Assembly (NCBI RefSeq): GCF_031846485.1
Contig: NZ_JAVRHQ010000009.1
Location: forward strand, 1 to 64,000
Direction: 5' to 3'
Length of the DNA stretch: 64,000 nucleotides
Source of the DNA: Autumnicola tepida
GTDB lineage: Bacteria; Bacteroidota; Bacteroidia; Flavobacteriales; Flavobacteriaceae
A program made the translations under genes and the position numbers. Under the pieces are notes generated by a model. That model worked only from the letters and a program-made list of their open reading frames with translations, ran no database searches and was not told where the DNA came from. Positions 32,360-41,152 of this stretch are shown piece by piece (positions within the stretch are counted from its first letter, which is position 1; the number at the start of each line of letters is the position of its first letter).

Positions 32360-34786
32360 ATGAAAATTTCATATAACTGGCTCAAGCAATTTATTAAGCT
32401 TCCTGAAAACCCCGAAGAAACAGGAGAATTACTTACAGACCTCGGACTTGAAGTAGAAGGTATAAGCAAATTCCAAAGTGTAAAAGGCGGACTTGAAGGA
32501 ATAGTTGTGGGCCATGTTTTAAATTGTGAGTCCCATCCCAATGCCGACAGGTTAAACCTTACAAAAGTAGATCTGGGCAATGGGGAAAATGTGCAGATTG
32601 TTTGCGGCGCCCCAAATATAGCCGCTGGCCAAAAAGTGCCGATAGCCACCATAGGTACGGTTCTCTATGATGAAGAAGGAGAAGAATGGACTATAAAAAA
32701 AGGAAAGATTCGCGGGGAAACCAGTTACGGGATGATCTGTTCAGAAAAGGAAATAGGCCTGGGAGCCAGCCATGAAGGCATTATGGTAATGGACAACGAG
32801 CTGGTACCGGGAACTCCGGTTGCCGAGATTTTCGAGATTGAAAACGACCAGGTTTTTGAAATAGGCCTCACGCCCAACCGCGCCGATGCCATGAGCCACT
32901 GGGGTGTGGCCAGGGATTTAAAAGCAGGTTACCAGCAAAAAAACAAAAGCCTGGAACTCATCACCCCATCGGTTAGCAGTTTTCATGTTGACAGCCGCAG
33001 CCTTAAAATTCCTATTCATGTAGAAGATTCCAGCCTTGCGCCGAGGTATTGCGGGGTTACCATTTCAGACGTTAAAATTCAGGCTTCTCCAAAATGGTTG
33101 CAAAACAGGTTAAAAGCTATAGGCATCACCCCAAAAAACAATGTGGTAGATGCCACCAACTATGTTTTACATGAGCTCGGGCAACCTTTACATGCCTTTG
33201 ACGCCGCGAAAATCGCCGGAAACGAAATTCATGTAAAAACGCTTCCTGCAGGAACTAAATTCACCACTTTAGACGAGGTGGAACGTGAACTTCACGAAGA
33301 AGATCTTATGATTTGCGATACCGAAAAACCACTTGCCATTGCCGGGGTTTTTGGAGGTTTGCATAGCGGGGTTTCTGAAAGCACTACCAACATTTTTCTT
33401 GAAAGCGCCTATTTCAATCCGGTAAGCATTAGAAAAACCGCCAAAAGGCATGGGCTTAGCACCGATGCTTCTTTTAGGTTTGAAAGGGGAATTGACCCTT
33501 CCATAACCGAATATGCTTTAAAACGTGCCGCGCTGCTTATTCAGGAAATCGCGGGCGGGGAAATTACCAGTGACATAAACGATATTTATTCCCGTAAAGT
33601 CGAAGATTTCCAGGTCTTCCTCACTTTTGACAAGGTGAATAAACTCATTGGGGAAAACCTTCAGGAAGAAACCATCAAATCTATACTCGCATCTTTGGAA
33701 ATAAGGGTGAACAATGTAACCGAAACCGGGATGGGCCTTACCATTCCCTCATATCGCGTAGATGTGCAGCGGGAATCTGATGTTATTGAAGAGATATTAA
33801 GAGTGTATGGATACAACAACATTAAGTTTGGGGAAAAACTTAAAATTTCAGTCTCTAATTCTTCCAAATTTGATGATTATAAGTTGCAGAATATTATTGC
33901 CAATCAGCTTACGGGACAGGGATTTCACGAAACCATGGCAAATTCTTTAACCTCTCCTGAATACCTCAACCTTAGCGAACAATTAAAGGAAGAGCACAGC
34001 GTAAAAATGCTGAATCCTTTGAGCCAGGACCTCAGCGTGATGAGGCAGTCTATGTTATTTTCGGGATTAGAGGCAGTTAGTTATAATATTAACAGGAAGC
34101 AGAGTGACCTGAAATTTTTTGAATTTGGGAAAACCTATCATTCTTATGTGAGCGGAAGGGCAGAAAATAAGCACCTCTCAATATTCGTTTCGGGAAGCAG
34201 GAACCCGGAAGGCTGGAACAGCGCAGAAAACCATGGTAACTTTTTTTATTTAAAAGGAATTGTAGAGGGAATTTTCAGCAGACTGGGAATTTCCAGATTA
34301 AAACCATCTTCCACTAAAAATGATATTTTTTCAGAAGGAATGGCTTTGAGTTCCAAAAAAGCAAAACTAGTAGAGTTTGGTGTTGTGCGAAAACTGGTGT
34401 TAAAGCATTTTGACGTTACGCAGGAGGTACTGTATGCCGATTTTAACTGGGATGCAATCCTGGAGTTGGTAAAGGTGCAGAAAACAAAATTCAGCGCTAT
34501 TCCAAGACATCCTGCAGTCAGGAGGGATTTTGCCCTGCTGCTGGACGACATGATTAAATATGAAGAAATCGAAAAAATCGCTTATCAAACTGAAAAGAAA
34601 CTGCTGAAAGAAGTAAATCTCTTTGATGTTTACCAGGGAAATAATCTTCCCGACGGCAAGAAAAGTTATGCTGTTAGTTTCCTTTTCCAGGATGAAAACA
34701 AAACACTTACCGATAAGCAGGTGGATAAAATGATGAACAGGCTGCAGCAGAGATTTGAGAAAGAACTCAATGCTGAACTGAGATAA
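32360..34786 (+). CDS. pheT: Phenylalanine-tRNA ligase beta subunit
   Basis: Beta chain of the heterotetrameric synthetase that charges tRNA-Phe. The 808 residues give the full bacterial domain set: tRNA-binding domain (EGIVVGHVLNCESHPNADRLN, 40-150), B3/B4 editing region (around 210-400, with RFERGID), B5 domain (about 410-480) and the C-terminal FDX-ACB anticodon-like domain (RHPAVRRDFALLLD, KSYAVSFLFQDENKTLTDKQVD). pheS is not adjacent here, which is normal in Bacteroidota. Terminator at 34812-34846. Confidence 0.96.
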   Translation: MKISYNWLKQFIKLPENPEETGELLTDLGLEVEGISKFQSVKGGLEGIVVGHVLNCESHPNADRLNLTKVDLGNGENVQIVCGAPNIAAGQKVPIATIGTVLYDEEGEEWTIKKGKIRGETSYGMICSEKEIGLGASHEGIMVMDNELVPGTPVAEIFEIENDQVFEIGLTPNRADAMSHWGVARDLKAGYQQKNKSLELITPSVSSFHVDSRSLKIPIHVEDSSLAPRYCGVTISDVKIQASPKWLQNRLKAIGITPKNNVVDATNYVLHELGQPLHAFDAAKIAGNEIHVKTLPAGTKFTTLDEVERELHEEDLMICDTEKPLAIAGVFGGLHSGVSESTTNIFLESAYFNPVSIRKTAKRHGLSTDASFRFERGIDPSITEYALKRAALLIQEIAGGEITSDINDIYSRKVEDFQVFLTFDKVNKLIGENLQEETIKSILASLEIRVNNVTETGMGLTIPSYRVDVQRESDVIEEILRVYGYNNIKFGEKLKISVSNSSKFDDYKLQNIIANQLTGQGFHETMANSLTSPEYLNLSEQLKEEHSVKMLNPLSQDLSVMRQSMLFSGLEAVSYNINRKQSDLKFFEFGKTYHSYVSGRAENKHLSIFVSGSRNPEGWNSAENHGNFFYLKGIVEGIFSRLGISRLKPSSTKNDIFSEGMALSSKKAKLVEFGVVRKLVLKHFDVTQEVLYADFNWDAILELVKVQKTKFSAIPRHPAVRRDFALLLDDMIKYEEIEKIAYQTEKKLLKEVNLFDVYQGNNLPDGKKSYAVSFLFQDENKTLTDKQVDKMMNRLQQRFEKELNAELR

Positions 34787-34811
34787 CTATTAAGTAAACG
34801 AAATTAAAACC

Positions 34812-34846
34812 AAAAAACCGTGCAGCTTTCCTGTGCGGTTTTTTTA
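34812..34846 (+). terminator. Intrinsic terminator of pheT
   Basis: Stem AAAACCG with a G-U extended TGCAG / CTGTG arm, closed by loop CTTTC and followed by CGGTTTTTTTATT. Confidence 0.85.
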
Positions 34847-34996
34847 TTCCCATTTCTTGAAATCAATATCCACCGGTTACCCGGCTCAAAATTCCTGGCC
34901 CATTATAAATAATTAACACAGCTTAAGCTTTTTATCTTACTAAACTGCGAAGTTTCCGTTTGGAATGTCCAACTTAATACTTAAATTTAATGCCGG

Positions 34997-35740
34997 ATGC
35001 TAAAGAAAAAGAAAATGAAGCTGAATATCCCTCGCACAAACATTGAAAATCAACTCCTAAAAGTCCGAAATAAAAGAATTCCTGAAGAGAGAATCCTTGA
35101 ACAGGTACAGGCAATTTTTAAAGCCGATACCACAAAGGAACAGGAAATTCTTCAAAATCTGAATGATGGAAGGATCACGGAAACCAATAATTTTGATTTT
35201 GAACAGCTGGAAACCAACCGTATTTTTCATATAAATGATATTGAAAAAATCTGTGTACACTACCGCCTTCGGTTTCTTAGCACAAAGTATTTTAAGGGGG
35301 AGATCCCATATGAGGCTTTAATGGAAATTAAAAAGCTGGAAAAACAACATGAAACCGCTCTTAAAGGCTTCAGAATAATAGCTCCTTCAAAGCTTTTTAA
35401 ACTTGAAAATGCCGACGATCCCCTTTTACTTGCCCCAATGGGGAACGACTATTTTTACCTGGTCCATAAATGGGGAAATGACCTTAGCCCTTTCCGCAGA
35501 ATACTAATGTGGCCGTTTAAAACCCTGGAAAATTTTGTAATCGTGCTTCTTTTGGGCAGCTTCCTGTTAACCTTAATGGTACCAGACGGGCTGTTCTCCC
35601 CAGAACCAAGTACTACAGAATTCTTTTTAATTTTCTTCTTTATGTTTAAATGGGTGGCCGGCCTGGCTATTTTCTACGGCTTTAAGAAAGGAAAAAACTT
35701 TAGTACGGAGATCTGGAACAGCAAATACTATAACGCCTAG
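34997..35740 (+). CDS. Conserved membrane protein of unknown function
   Basis: A 247-residue protein with a soluble N-terminal two-thirds and two C-terminal membrane segments (about 175-196 and 208-230, FVIVLLLGSFLLTLMV and FFLIFFFMFKWVAGLAIFYGF). The middle contains FRIIAPSKLFKLENADDPLLLAPMG, which looks conserved, and WPFKTLENFVIVLL. The start is ATG 34997; a second ATG at 35015 (MKLNIPR) is equally plausible. No recognised domain. Upstream is a TTGGA-ATG-TCCAA palindrome at 34960-34972. It is not obviously linked to its neighbours, though two short genes follow on the same strand. Confidence 0.65.
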   Translation: MLKKKKMKLNIPRTNIENQLLKVRNKRIPEERILEQVQAIFKADTTKEQEILQNLNDGRITETNNFDFEQLETNRIFHINDIEKICVHYRLRFLSTKYFKGEIPYEALMEIKKLEKQHETALKGFRIIAPSKLFKLENADDPLLLAPMGNDYFYLVHKWGNDLSPFRRILMWPFKTLENFVIVLLLGSFLLTLMVPDGLFSPEPSTTEFFLIFFFMFKWVAGLAIFYGFKKGKNFSTEIWNSKYYNA

Positions 35741-35814
35741 AACGTTAAACTCTGTATAAAACCCCTGCTTAAGCCTTCTTATATTCGTATTTTAGTTACA
35801 AAACATCTAAAATA

Positions 35815-36063
35815 ATGAGTACAGACGAGACTTACGAACATGTTTATACCGGTCCTGAAACAAATGTGCAATACCTGCAGGAATTATTTGAGGAACAGGG
35901 AATATCTTCCCGTGTCAGAAATGATTTTGATTCAGGTTTAAGAGCCGGCTTTGGCGGCGGCATGCCTGGACAGGTTCTGTTATTTGTTGATAAGATGCAT
36001 TTTCCTGAAGCCGATAAGATAGCGAGAACAACTTTTCCAGAAGATTATAAAAATGAAAGATGA
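35815..36063 (+). CDS. DUF2007-like small protein
   Basis: An 82-residue protein of the DUF2007 putative signal-transducing type: EHVYTGPETNVQYLQELFEEQGISSRVRN followed by VLLFVDKMHFPEADKIAR. Family members are ferredoxin-like small domains thought to bind or transmit signals but without shown function. Insert SGLRAGFGGGMPGQ is glycine-rich. Overlaps by 11 bp the next gene (36053), indicating translational coupling. Confidence 0.75.
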   Translation: MSTDETYEHVYTGPETNVQYLQELFEEQGISSRVRNDFDSGLRAGFGGGMPGQVLLFVDKMHFPEADKIARTTFPEDYKNER

Positions 36064-36250
36064 CCACTCTCAAAGAAGGTCCCGTAACATCTGGCATCTT
36101 GTGCTGGGCATTCTTTTTATTGGCTATGGAAGTTACAGGCTCTATTACCGCCTCCTGAAAGTAGAGAAGGACACGCTGGGGATTATACTGGCTATAGGAT
36201 TTATTATTTTTGGAATTTACGACCTTTACAGGTATTCTAAGGGTGTTTAA
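36053..36250 (+). CDS. Small two-helix membrane protein
   Basis: A 65-residue protein with two hydrophobic segments (about 14-28, VLGILFIGYGSYRLYY, and 42-58, GIILAIGFIIFGIYDLY) after a basic start (KDDHSQRRSR). Overlaps the DUF2007-like gene by 11 bp. Compatible with a membrane anchor partner; function unknown. A convergent fabH ends 13 bp away. Confidence 0.7.
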   Translation: MKDDHSQRRSRNIWHLVLGILFIGYGSYRLYYRLLKVEKDTLGIILAIGFIIFGIYDLYRYSKGV

Positions 36251-36262
36251 TGTTATCTCCTG

Positions 36263-37273
36263 TTACCATTGTATTACGGCACTTCCCCAGGTAAACCCGC
36301 TTCCAAATGCTGCCAGCACCACCACATCACCTTCTTTTATTTTTCCTTCTTCCCAGGCTTCAGTCAAGGCAATAGGAATAGAAGCCGCCGTGGTATTTCC
36401 ATATTTCTGAATATTGTTAAAAACCTGCTCGTCACTTAGTTTAAATTTCTGTTGAATAAACTGGGAAATTCTCAGGTTTGCCTGGTGTGGGATAAGCATA
36501 TCAATATCTTCAACTTCAAGTCCGTTAGCTTTTAAGCCTTCCATAATAACTTCAGAAAAGCGTACCACGGCATTTTTGAATACAAACTGCCCATTCATGT
36601 AAGGATAATAAGAAATATCATCGCCCTGTGGGTTTTCAGCAATAATTTCCGGCACCCAATGGTTTGTACTGGGGCCTTTAAGGGAAAGTTCCAGGGCATG
36701 TTTTCCTTCAGAATGCAGGTGTGTGGACAGGATGCCCTCGCTGTTATGGTCACTTCTGGTTAAAACGGCCGCTCCTGCACCATCCCCAAAAATCACCGAA
36801 ACAGACCTGCCACGGGTGGTCATGTCTAGCCCGCCACTATGATTTTCACTTCCAATAAGCAGCACGTTTTTATACATTCCGGTTTTGATAAACTGATCTG
36901 CCACAGAAAGGCCGTAAATAAATCCGCTACATTGATTTCTTACATCCAGCGCCGGACAGGTTTTTATATCCAGCATTTCCTGCACCTGTACACCACAGCC
37001 AGGAAAATAGTAATCGGGGCTAAGGGTTGCGAAAACAATAAGTTCTATTTCATCTTTAGAAATTCCCGAACGTTCAAGCGCAACTTCAGCCGCCTTTACG
37101 CCCATTATAGCGGTTGAATTGCCATCGCCTTTTTTAATGTGCCTTCTTTCCTTAATGCCGGTGCGCTCCTGTATCCATTCATCATTAGTATCCATGATCT
37201 TCGCAAGATCCTGGTTGGTCACAACATTTTCAGGGACATAACTTCCCAAACCGGCAATTTTGGACTGGTACAT
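36263..37273 (-). CDS. fabH: 3-Oxoacyl-ACP synthase III (FabH)
   Basis: Condensing enzyme that starts fatty-acid synthesis by joining acyl-CoA to malonyl-ACP. From ATG 37273 (MYQSKIAGLGSYVPENVVTN) the protein has 336 residues. Catalytic Cys in VRNQCSGFIYGL near 118, His in IPHQANLRI and Asn in KYGNTTAASIP complete the triad, with FGDGAGAAVLTRS between. An ORF start at 37357 would add 28 residues of no known homology, so the internal ATG is preferred. No fab genes adjacent; Bacteroidota often carry more than one FabH. Confidence 0.92.
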   Translation of the reverse strand: MYQSKIAGLGSYVPENVVTNQDLAKIMDTNDEWIQERTGIKERRHIKKGDGNSTAIMGVKAAEVALERSGISKDEIELIVFATLSPDYYFPGCGVQVQEMLDIKTCPALDVRNQCSGFIYGLSVADQFIKTGMYKNVLLIGSENHSGGLDMTTRGRSVSVIFGDGAGAAVLTRSDHNSEGILSTHLHSEGKHALELSLKGPSTNHWVPEIIAENPQGDDISYYPYMNGQFVFKNAVVRFSEVIMEGLKANGLEVEDIDMLIPHQANLRISQFIQQKFKLSDEQVFNNIQKYGNTTAASIPIALTEAWEEGKIKEGDVVVLAAFGSGFTWGSAVIQW

Positions 37274-37423
37274 ATCTTTCAGATTTACGTTATTAGAAAT
37301 TTTTCGCTCATAGTTTTGGCAATCCGGCAAAAACAGTGGGCGCAAGATAAGAAACATTACTATTATGAAAACAGCATTTTTAGGGGAATTGCTTTAAGAA
37401 CATACTAATTATAAGTGTCACTA

Positions 37424-37948
37424 TTATTTTTCAGCATTAAAATAGGCATCACCGGCTTCATATTCGTCTTCATCCAAAAAGCCATCCCCATTATCGTCCC
37501 AATCATTAAATAAGCCTTCATTAAGCTCCCCTGTGTTCATATACCCGTCCCTGTCTACATCATAAGTATCAAACCAATCTGAATTTATAAAGCCGTCATT
37601 CCATTCTTCTTCATCAATTAGGCTGTCTTCATTTACATCAAATTCTGTAAAGTCATTTTCGCCGGCGTAATTTCTGTACATATTTACATTACCTTCTTTC
37701 CATTCATCTTCATTTATAAATCCATCGCTGTCAAGATCGGTATTTTCGAAAGTACTGCCAAAGAATTCGTTGCCATCCAGAAGTTGATCGCTATCAAGGT
37801 CCCAACTGACAAAATTTTCGCCGTAGGCCTCGTCAAATTCATCTCCATTCCACAAGCCATCGTTATCTCTATCGTAGCGGTCAAAATTACTTTCACAAGA
37901 AGTAAGCAGAAGGATTAACGGTAAAATAAATGATATTCCTGATTTCAT
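37424..37948 (-). CDS. Secreted lipoprotein with six EF-hand-like repeats
   Basis: A 174-residue protein with a lipoprotein signal (MKSGISFILPLILLLTSC, Cys18) followed by nothing but calcium-type loops: DRDNDGLWNGDEF, DLDSDQLLDGNEFF, DLDSDGFINEDEW, DVNEDSLIDEEEW, DVDRDGYMNTGEL and DDNGDGFLDEDEY. Each 12-residue loop has the D-x-D/N-x-D/S-G-x pattern. Spacing of about 20-30 residues suggests stacked EF-hands or a dockerin-like calcium-rod. Paralogous to the next upstream gene; presumably envelope surface. Function unknown. Confidence 0.85.
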   Translation of the reverse strand: MKSGISFILPLILLLTSCESNFDRYDRDNDGLWNGDEFDEAYGENFVSWDLDSDQLLDGNEFFGSTFENTDLDSDGFINEDEWKEGNVNMYRNYAGENDFTEFDVNEDSLIDEEEWNDGFINSDWFDTYDVDRDGYMNTGELNEGLFNDWDDNGDGFLDEDEYEAGDAYFNAEK

Positions 37949-38070
37949 AATTTTCGATTTTATATAGAATAGTATGGAAAAAGTTTAATTAAAAATCTTC
38001 AAAACAGTTTAACGTGGAAACTCCAATTTTTTAAAGCTTCTCTAGGAAGTGATATCCTTAAGTAAATGAA

Positions 38071-38098
38071 TATAAAAAGGCCCGCAGTTGCGGACCTT
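38071..38098 (-). terminator. Intrinsic terminator after the second EF-hand gene
   Basis: Minus-strand hairpin of AAGG, CCGCA and complementary TGCGG, CCTT with one mismatch, followed by TTTTTATA on the minus strand, just past the stop at 38124. Confidence 0.8.
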
Positions 38099-38123
38099 GA
38101 GTAGTTTTAGGAAAATTATTTTC

Positions 38124-38714
38124 CTAATCCATATTTCCATTGTTCATGCTGCCGGTTGTACCCCTGGAACCGTTGGTACCACCTGAGTTTGAAACATTAT
38201 AGTAAGAACCGCCGGAACTAAATTCTTTTTCGTCTATAGAACCATTCCTGTCCCTGTCCATATTATTGTAAACTCCTTCATTTAACTCCTGCTGATTTAA
38301 AGATCCGCTCCCGTCTGAATCATAACTAGTGTAGAAATCGGTATTCCTGAAACCATCATAATATTCATCACCATCTATGTATCCATCTGCGTTGGCATCA
38401 AACTGATTATATTGGTTAGTATCGAAATAATCTCCATACAGGTTATCGTAACCGTCATTCCATTCTTGTTCAGAAAGGCGGTTATCTCCATCCTGGTCTA
38501 CTCTACTGTAGGTTGCATTGTAAAATTCCCTGTCGTCTATTTCCTGGTCGCTGTTAGCGTCCCATTGGGAATATTGATTGTTATACTGATTATCAAATTC
38601 CTGACGGTTCATACTTCCATCACTATTGGCATCATAATCGCCATATTGCTGTGCACCTGCTACTGCGCAAATGAAAAGAAATATAGCCAATAACCTCAAA
38701 TTTAGCGTTTTCAT
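38124..38714 (-). CDS. Secreted protein with six EF-hand-like repeats
   Basis: A 196-residue exported protein (signal MKTLNLRLLAIFLFICAVAGAQ) with six calcium-type loops: DANSDGSMNRQEF, DANSDQEIDDREF, DQDGDNRLSEQEW, DANADGYIDGDEY, DSDGSGSLNQQEL and DRDRNGSIDEKEF. It ends in a glycine, serine, threonine and asparagine-rich tail (about 30 residues). Same order and spacing as the lipoprotein paralogue at 37424. No lipobox, so periplasmic or released. The 175-bp gap between the pair holds the terminator and no obvious gene. Confidence 0.87.
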   Translation of the reverse strand: MKTLNLRLLAIFLFICAVAGAQQYGDYDANSDGSMNRQEFDNQYNNQYSQWDANSDQEIDDREFYNATYSRVDQDGDNRLSEQEWNDGYDNLYGDYFDTNQYNQFDANADGYIDGDEYYDGFRNTDFYTSYDSDGSGSLNQQELNEGVYNNMDRDRNGSIDEKEFSSGGSYYNVSNSGGTNGSRGTTGSMNNGNMD

Positions 38715-38873
38715 CCTTATATATTTTTAATGGTTAATAAGTACGCAATTTAATACAATGCCATCCTTGTAAGAAGCACTTTATCAGTGTTTAACAATAG
38801 CGCACAGGCTTTTGTAACCATCCTAACATTTGTGCGGCTATAATCAAAGAAATAAATAAATTTAGGTTAAAAG

Positions 38874-38908
38874 AAAAGCGCAATTCTTAAAACAGAAATT
38901 GCGCTTTT
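38874..38908 (-). terminator. Intrinsic terminator of the ABC1 kinase gene
   Basis: Perfect 12-bp stem AAAAGCGCAATT (38874-38885) / AATTGCGCTTTT (38897-38908), loop of 11, followed on the minus strand by CTTTTAACC. It lies 28 bp past the stop at 38936. The rest of the 38715-38873 gap shows nothing I can assign. Confidence 0.88.
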
Positions 38909-38935
38909 CCAACAACCTAACCAATAAATCAACCT

Positions 38936-40243
38936 TTACAGATATTCCTTATACCTGTTTATTTTAACCTCTGCTTTTAAATCGTGGAGTAGGTTATAAA
39001 GGCCAAAAAACGTACGGTTTATATATAGAAAGTGTTTACTTCCCCTGTTGCCGTTCATTTTTCGAAGTTCTGTATCCTTACTATATTTCTCGCTTAACTC
39101 TGTAATGGAATTCCAAAAGCCTTCATCTGAAAAATCAAAGGTTTCCTGATGAAATGGACTGGTAAACAAATTCAGCATCTGAAAAAAGAGCTCCGAAAAG
39201 TATTCTATTTCATGGGGAGAATCGTCATTCCGGAGAATCTCCAGTTCATATAATTTGCTTCTGAAGAATTCCAGATTATTAATATTTTCTTTTTCGGCAA
39301 GTTCAAAATATGGCACATAGAAATCTTCAGGCACCTTTTTAATACAACCGAAATCTATAGCTATTAAATCTCCTTTCTCATTTATCAAGAAATTTCCCGG
39401 ATGGGGGTCTGCGTGAACTTCTTTTAAATTGTGCATCTGGAACATATAAAAATCCCATAACGCCTGCCCGACTTTATTGGCTTTTTCCTGGTCCTTATTT
39501 TCTTTCGCGAATTCGCTCAGGTGCTTACCTTCCATCCAGTCCATGGTAATAATGCGTTCACTGGACAGTTTTTCATAATACTGCGGAAACTGAAGATTTG
39601 GAATGTGCTTACAGGCTTCAGAAATAGCTTTGCTCTGTTTTACTTCTAAAATATAATCTGTCTCCTCCAGAAGTTTCCCTTCAACTTCCTTAAAATATTT
39701 TTCAGAATCTTTGCCCTGAAGGTTAAACATCCTGATAGCAATGGGTTTTACCATAGCAAGATCTGAACTGATACTGTCTGCAACCCCGGGGTATTGGATT
39801 TTCACAGCAAGTTTTTTCCCGTCTTTTGTCGCCTGGTGCACCTGGCCGATGCTGGCGGCATTAACAGATTGGGTTGCAAACGTATCATACAGTTCCTCGG
39901 GAAAAGCTCCCTGATATTTTTTAAAAGTCTTTCGCACAAGGGGAGCAGACAATGGTGGCACACTAAACTGCGCCAAACTGAATTTCTCCACATAGGCATT
40001 GGGCAACAGGCTTTTTTCCATAGAAAGCATTTGAGCCACTTTAAGAGCGCTTCCTTTAAGGCTTTTTAAGCCGTCATAAATATCACTGGCATTGCTTTCA
40101 TCCAGTTCGTCCCTGCTAACTTCAGGATTTAATGCCCGTTTGCCGTAATACTTCAGGTAATTCCCACCAATTTTAACGCCCGTTTGAACCATTTTTGAGG
40201 TACGGCCAATTTTTCCTGTTGGTATTTTATCTATTGTTTTCAT
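38936..40243 (-). CDS. ABC1/UbiB-family atypical kinase
   Basis: A 435-residue member of the ABC1 (UbiB/ADCK) kinase-like family, often linked to quinone or lipid homeostasis. Features: the KxGQ-like ALKVAQMLS helix with a conserved GSALK near 60, PPLSAPLVRKTFKKYQG, ATP-binding VKIQYPGVADSISSDLAM, catalytic loop VHADPHPGNFLI and DFG-like IAIDFGCIKKVP. The protein has no clear membrane segment at its end, unlike E. coli UbiB. Preceded at 17 bp by a TetR-like gene on the same strand, a pair I recall as recurrent in Flavobacteriaceae. Confidence 0.9.
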   Translation of the reverse strand: MKTIDKIPTGKIGRTSKMVQTGVKIGGNYLKYYGKRALNPEVSRDELDESNASDIYDGLKSLKGSALKVAQMLSMEKSLLPNAYVEKFSLAQFSVPPLSAPLVRKTFKKYQGAFPEELYDTFATQSVNAASIGQVHQATKDGKKLAVKIQYPGVADSISSDLAMVKPIAIRMFNLQGKDSEKYFKEVEGKLLEETDYILEVKQSKAISEACKHIPNLQFPQYYEKLSSERIITMDWMEGKHLSEFAKENKDQEKANKVGQALWDFYMFQMHNLKEVHADPHPGNFLINEKGDLIAIDFGCIKKVPEDFYVPYFELAEKENINNLEFFRSKLYELEILRNDDSPHEIEYFSELFFQMLNLFTSPFHQETFDFSDEGFWNSITELSEKYSKDTELRKMNGNRGSKHFLYINRTFFGLYNLLHDLKAEVKINRYKEYL

Positions 40244-40259
40244 TCTTACTTCTTATGGA

Positions 40260-40931
40260 CTATGACATCTTTTCCTTCCAGAGAAATTTGCCAAAATCCA
40301 GGACCCGCTCTAATGGCGTGTTGTCGAAAACATCAAAAATGGTATTTACAGATTTTTCTATGGCCACATCTGTACTCTCAAATTGTGGGGAATTGTCATC
40401 CATCCAAAACTTCATAAGGAACATAAGTTGCACCCACGCGGCTTCTGAAAATACAGTTTCTGACTGCTTAAGAAGATTTACGGTTTTTGCCTCATTTGAT
40501 TCCCTTAAAAGGCCCTTCGCGAATCCCTTCATTTTTCTTCTTAATCCTGTTAACTGCTCAAGGTTCTTCAGGGGCATATCGCTTTTGTTCAAAGTGAAAA
40601 GGACATAACTTCTGTTGGCTGTAAGAATTTCAAAAAATGTAAAAAAGAAAGTGAGCATTTTTTCCCGATTTGTAAAAGTTTCATACTCCGGGCTCTTGTC
40701 TATTACATTTACGGCATGCTCATAAAAACGCTCCCAGATTCCTTTCTCCAGGCCTTCAAAACTTCCGAAGAATTTATAAAATTCTTCTTCCTTTATCTTA
40801 TTCTGCTTACAAAATTTATAAACCGTACCGGGTGTTCTTTCCTCCTCAAGGATGTAATCCATATATAAGGAAATTAGGCGGTCCTTATCCAGTTTTTTCT
40901 TAGCAGGGGTATCTTTTACTTTGGCTGTCAT
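40260..40931 (-). CDS. TetR-family-like transcriptional regulator
   Basis: A 223-residue protein whose N-terminal part has a TetR-type helix-turn-helix: RLISLYMDYILEEERTPGTVYKFCKQNKIKEEEFYKFFGSFEGL, with the YKFFGSFEG block matching the recognition-helix end. The remainder is helical with hydrophobic ligand-pocket residues (FFFTFFEILTANRSYVLFTLNK, VQLMFLMKFWMDD). Stop lies 16 bp before the ABC1 kinase start, suggesting the pair is one unit under autoregulation. Ligand unknown. Confidence 0.82.
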   Translation of the reverse strand: MTAKVKDTPAKKKLDKDRLISLYMDYILEEERTPGTVYKFCKQNKIKEEEFYKFFGSFEGLEKGIWERFYEHAVNVIDKSPEYETFTNREKMLTFFFTFFEILTANRSYVLFTLNKSDMPLKNLEQLTGLRRKMKGFAKGLLRESNEAKTVNLLKQSETVFSEAAWVQLMFLMKFWMDDNSPQFESTDVAIEKSVNTIFDVFDNTPLERVLDFGKFLWKEKMS

Positions 40932-40947
40932 AGCTTTTACTCTTTTT

Positions 40948-40955
40948 CAAAGGTA
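40948..40955 (-). promoter_or_regulatory. -7 element of the TetR-like gene
   Basis: On the minus strand TACCTTTG fits TAnnTTTG exactly, 17 bp before the start codon at 40931. Confidence 0.4.
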
Positions 40956-41015
40956 GTTTTTTGTTCAATTAAAATTAAAAAACATTAAACAAAAAATTGT
41001 TAAATATTTCATTCT

Positions 41016-41026
41016 GAACATTGTTC
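41016..41026. promoter_or_regulatory. GAACA-T-TGTTC palindrome in the TetR/htpG intergenic region
   Basis: Perfect 11-bp palindrome in the 221-bp divergent gap, 85 bp upstream of the TetR-like start and 127 bp upstream of the htpG ATG. A candidate operator for the adjacent regulator; the assignment is inference. Confidence 0.35.
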
Positions 41027-41072
41027 CTAGATTAGACGAATCAATATCTTGAACATTACAATGCCAATCCTA

Positions 41073-41113
41073 TGTCAGTTTGTCAGCGGCAGTTCAATGG
41101 TACTTTTTTTGAC
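41073..41113 (+). promoter_or_regulatory. htpG promoter: GTCA-N3-TGTC element and sigma54-like -24/-12
   Basis: TGTCAG at 41073-41078 is repeated at 41081-41086, then TGGTACTTTTTTTGAC (41098-41113) places GG and GA exactly ten bases apart (41099-41100 and 41111-41112). This repeats the arrangement before hsp20 (GACA-N3-TGTC, then GG-N10-GC), with 13-14 bases between TGTC and GG in both. Start would be near 41124, about 29 nt before the ATG. Confidence 0.5.
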
Positions 41114-41152
41114 CTGTATCAAGCCAATTGAATAACATTTAAAATATACTAT

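Noticed and set aside
34960..34972. TTGGA-ATG-TCCAA palindrome ahead of the unknown membrane gene as an operator
   Set aside because: Short palindromes of this size occur by chance in 64 kb of A/T-rich DNA and no regulator is adjacent.
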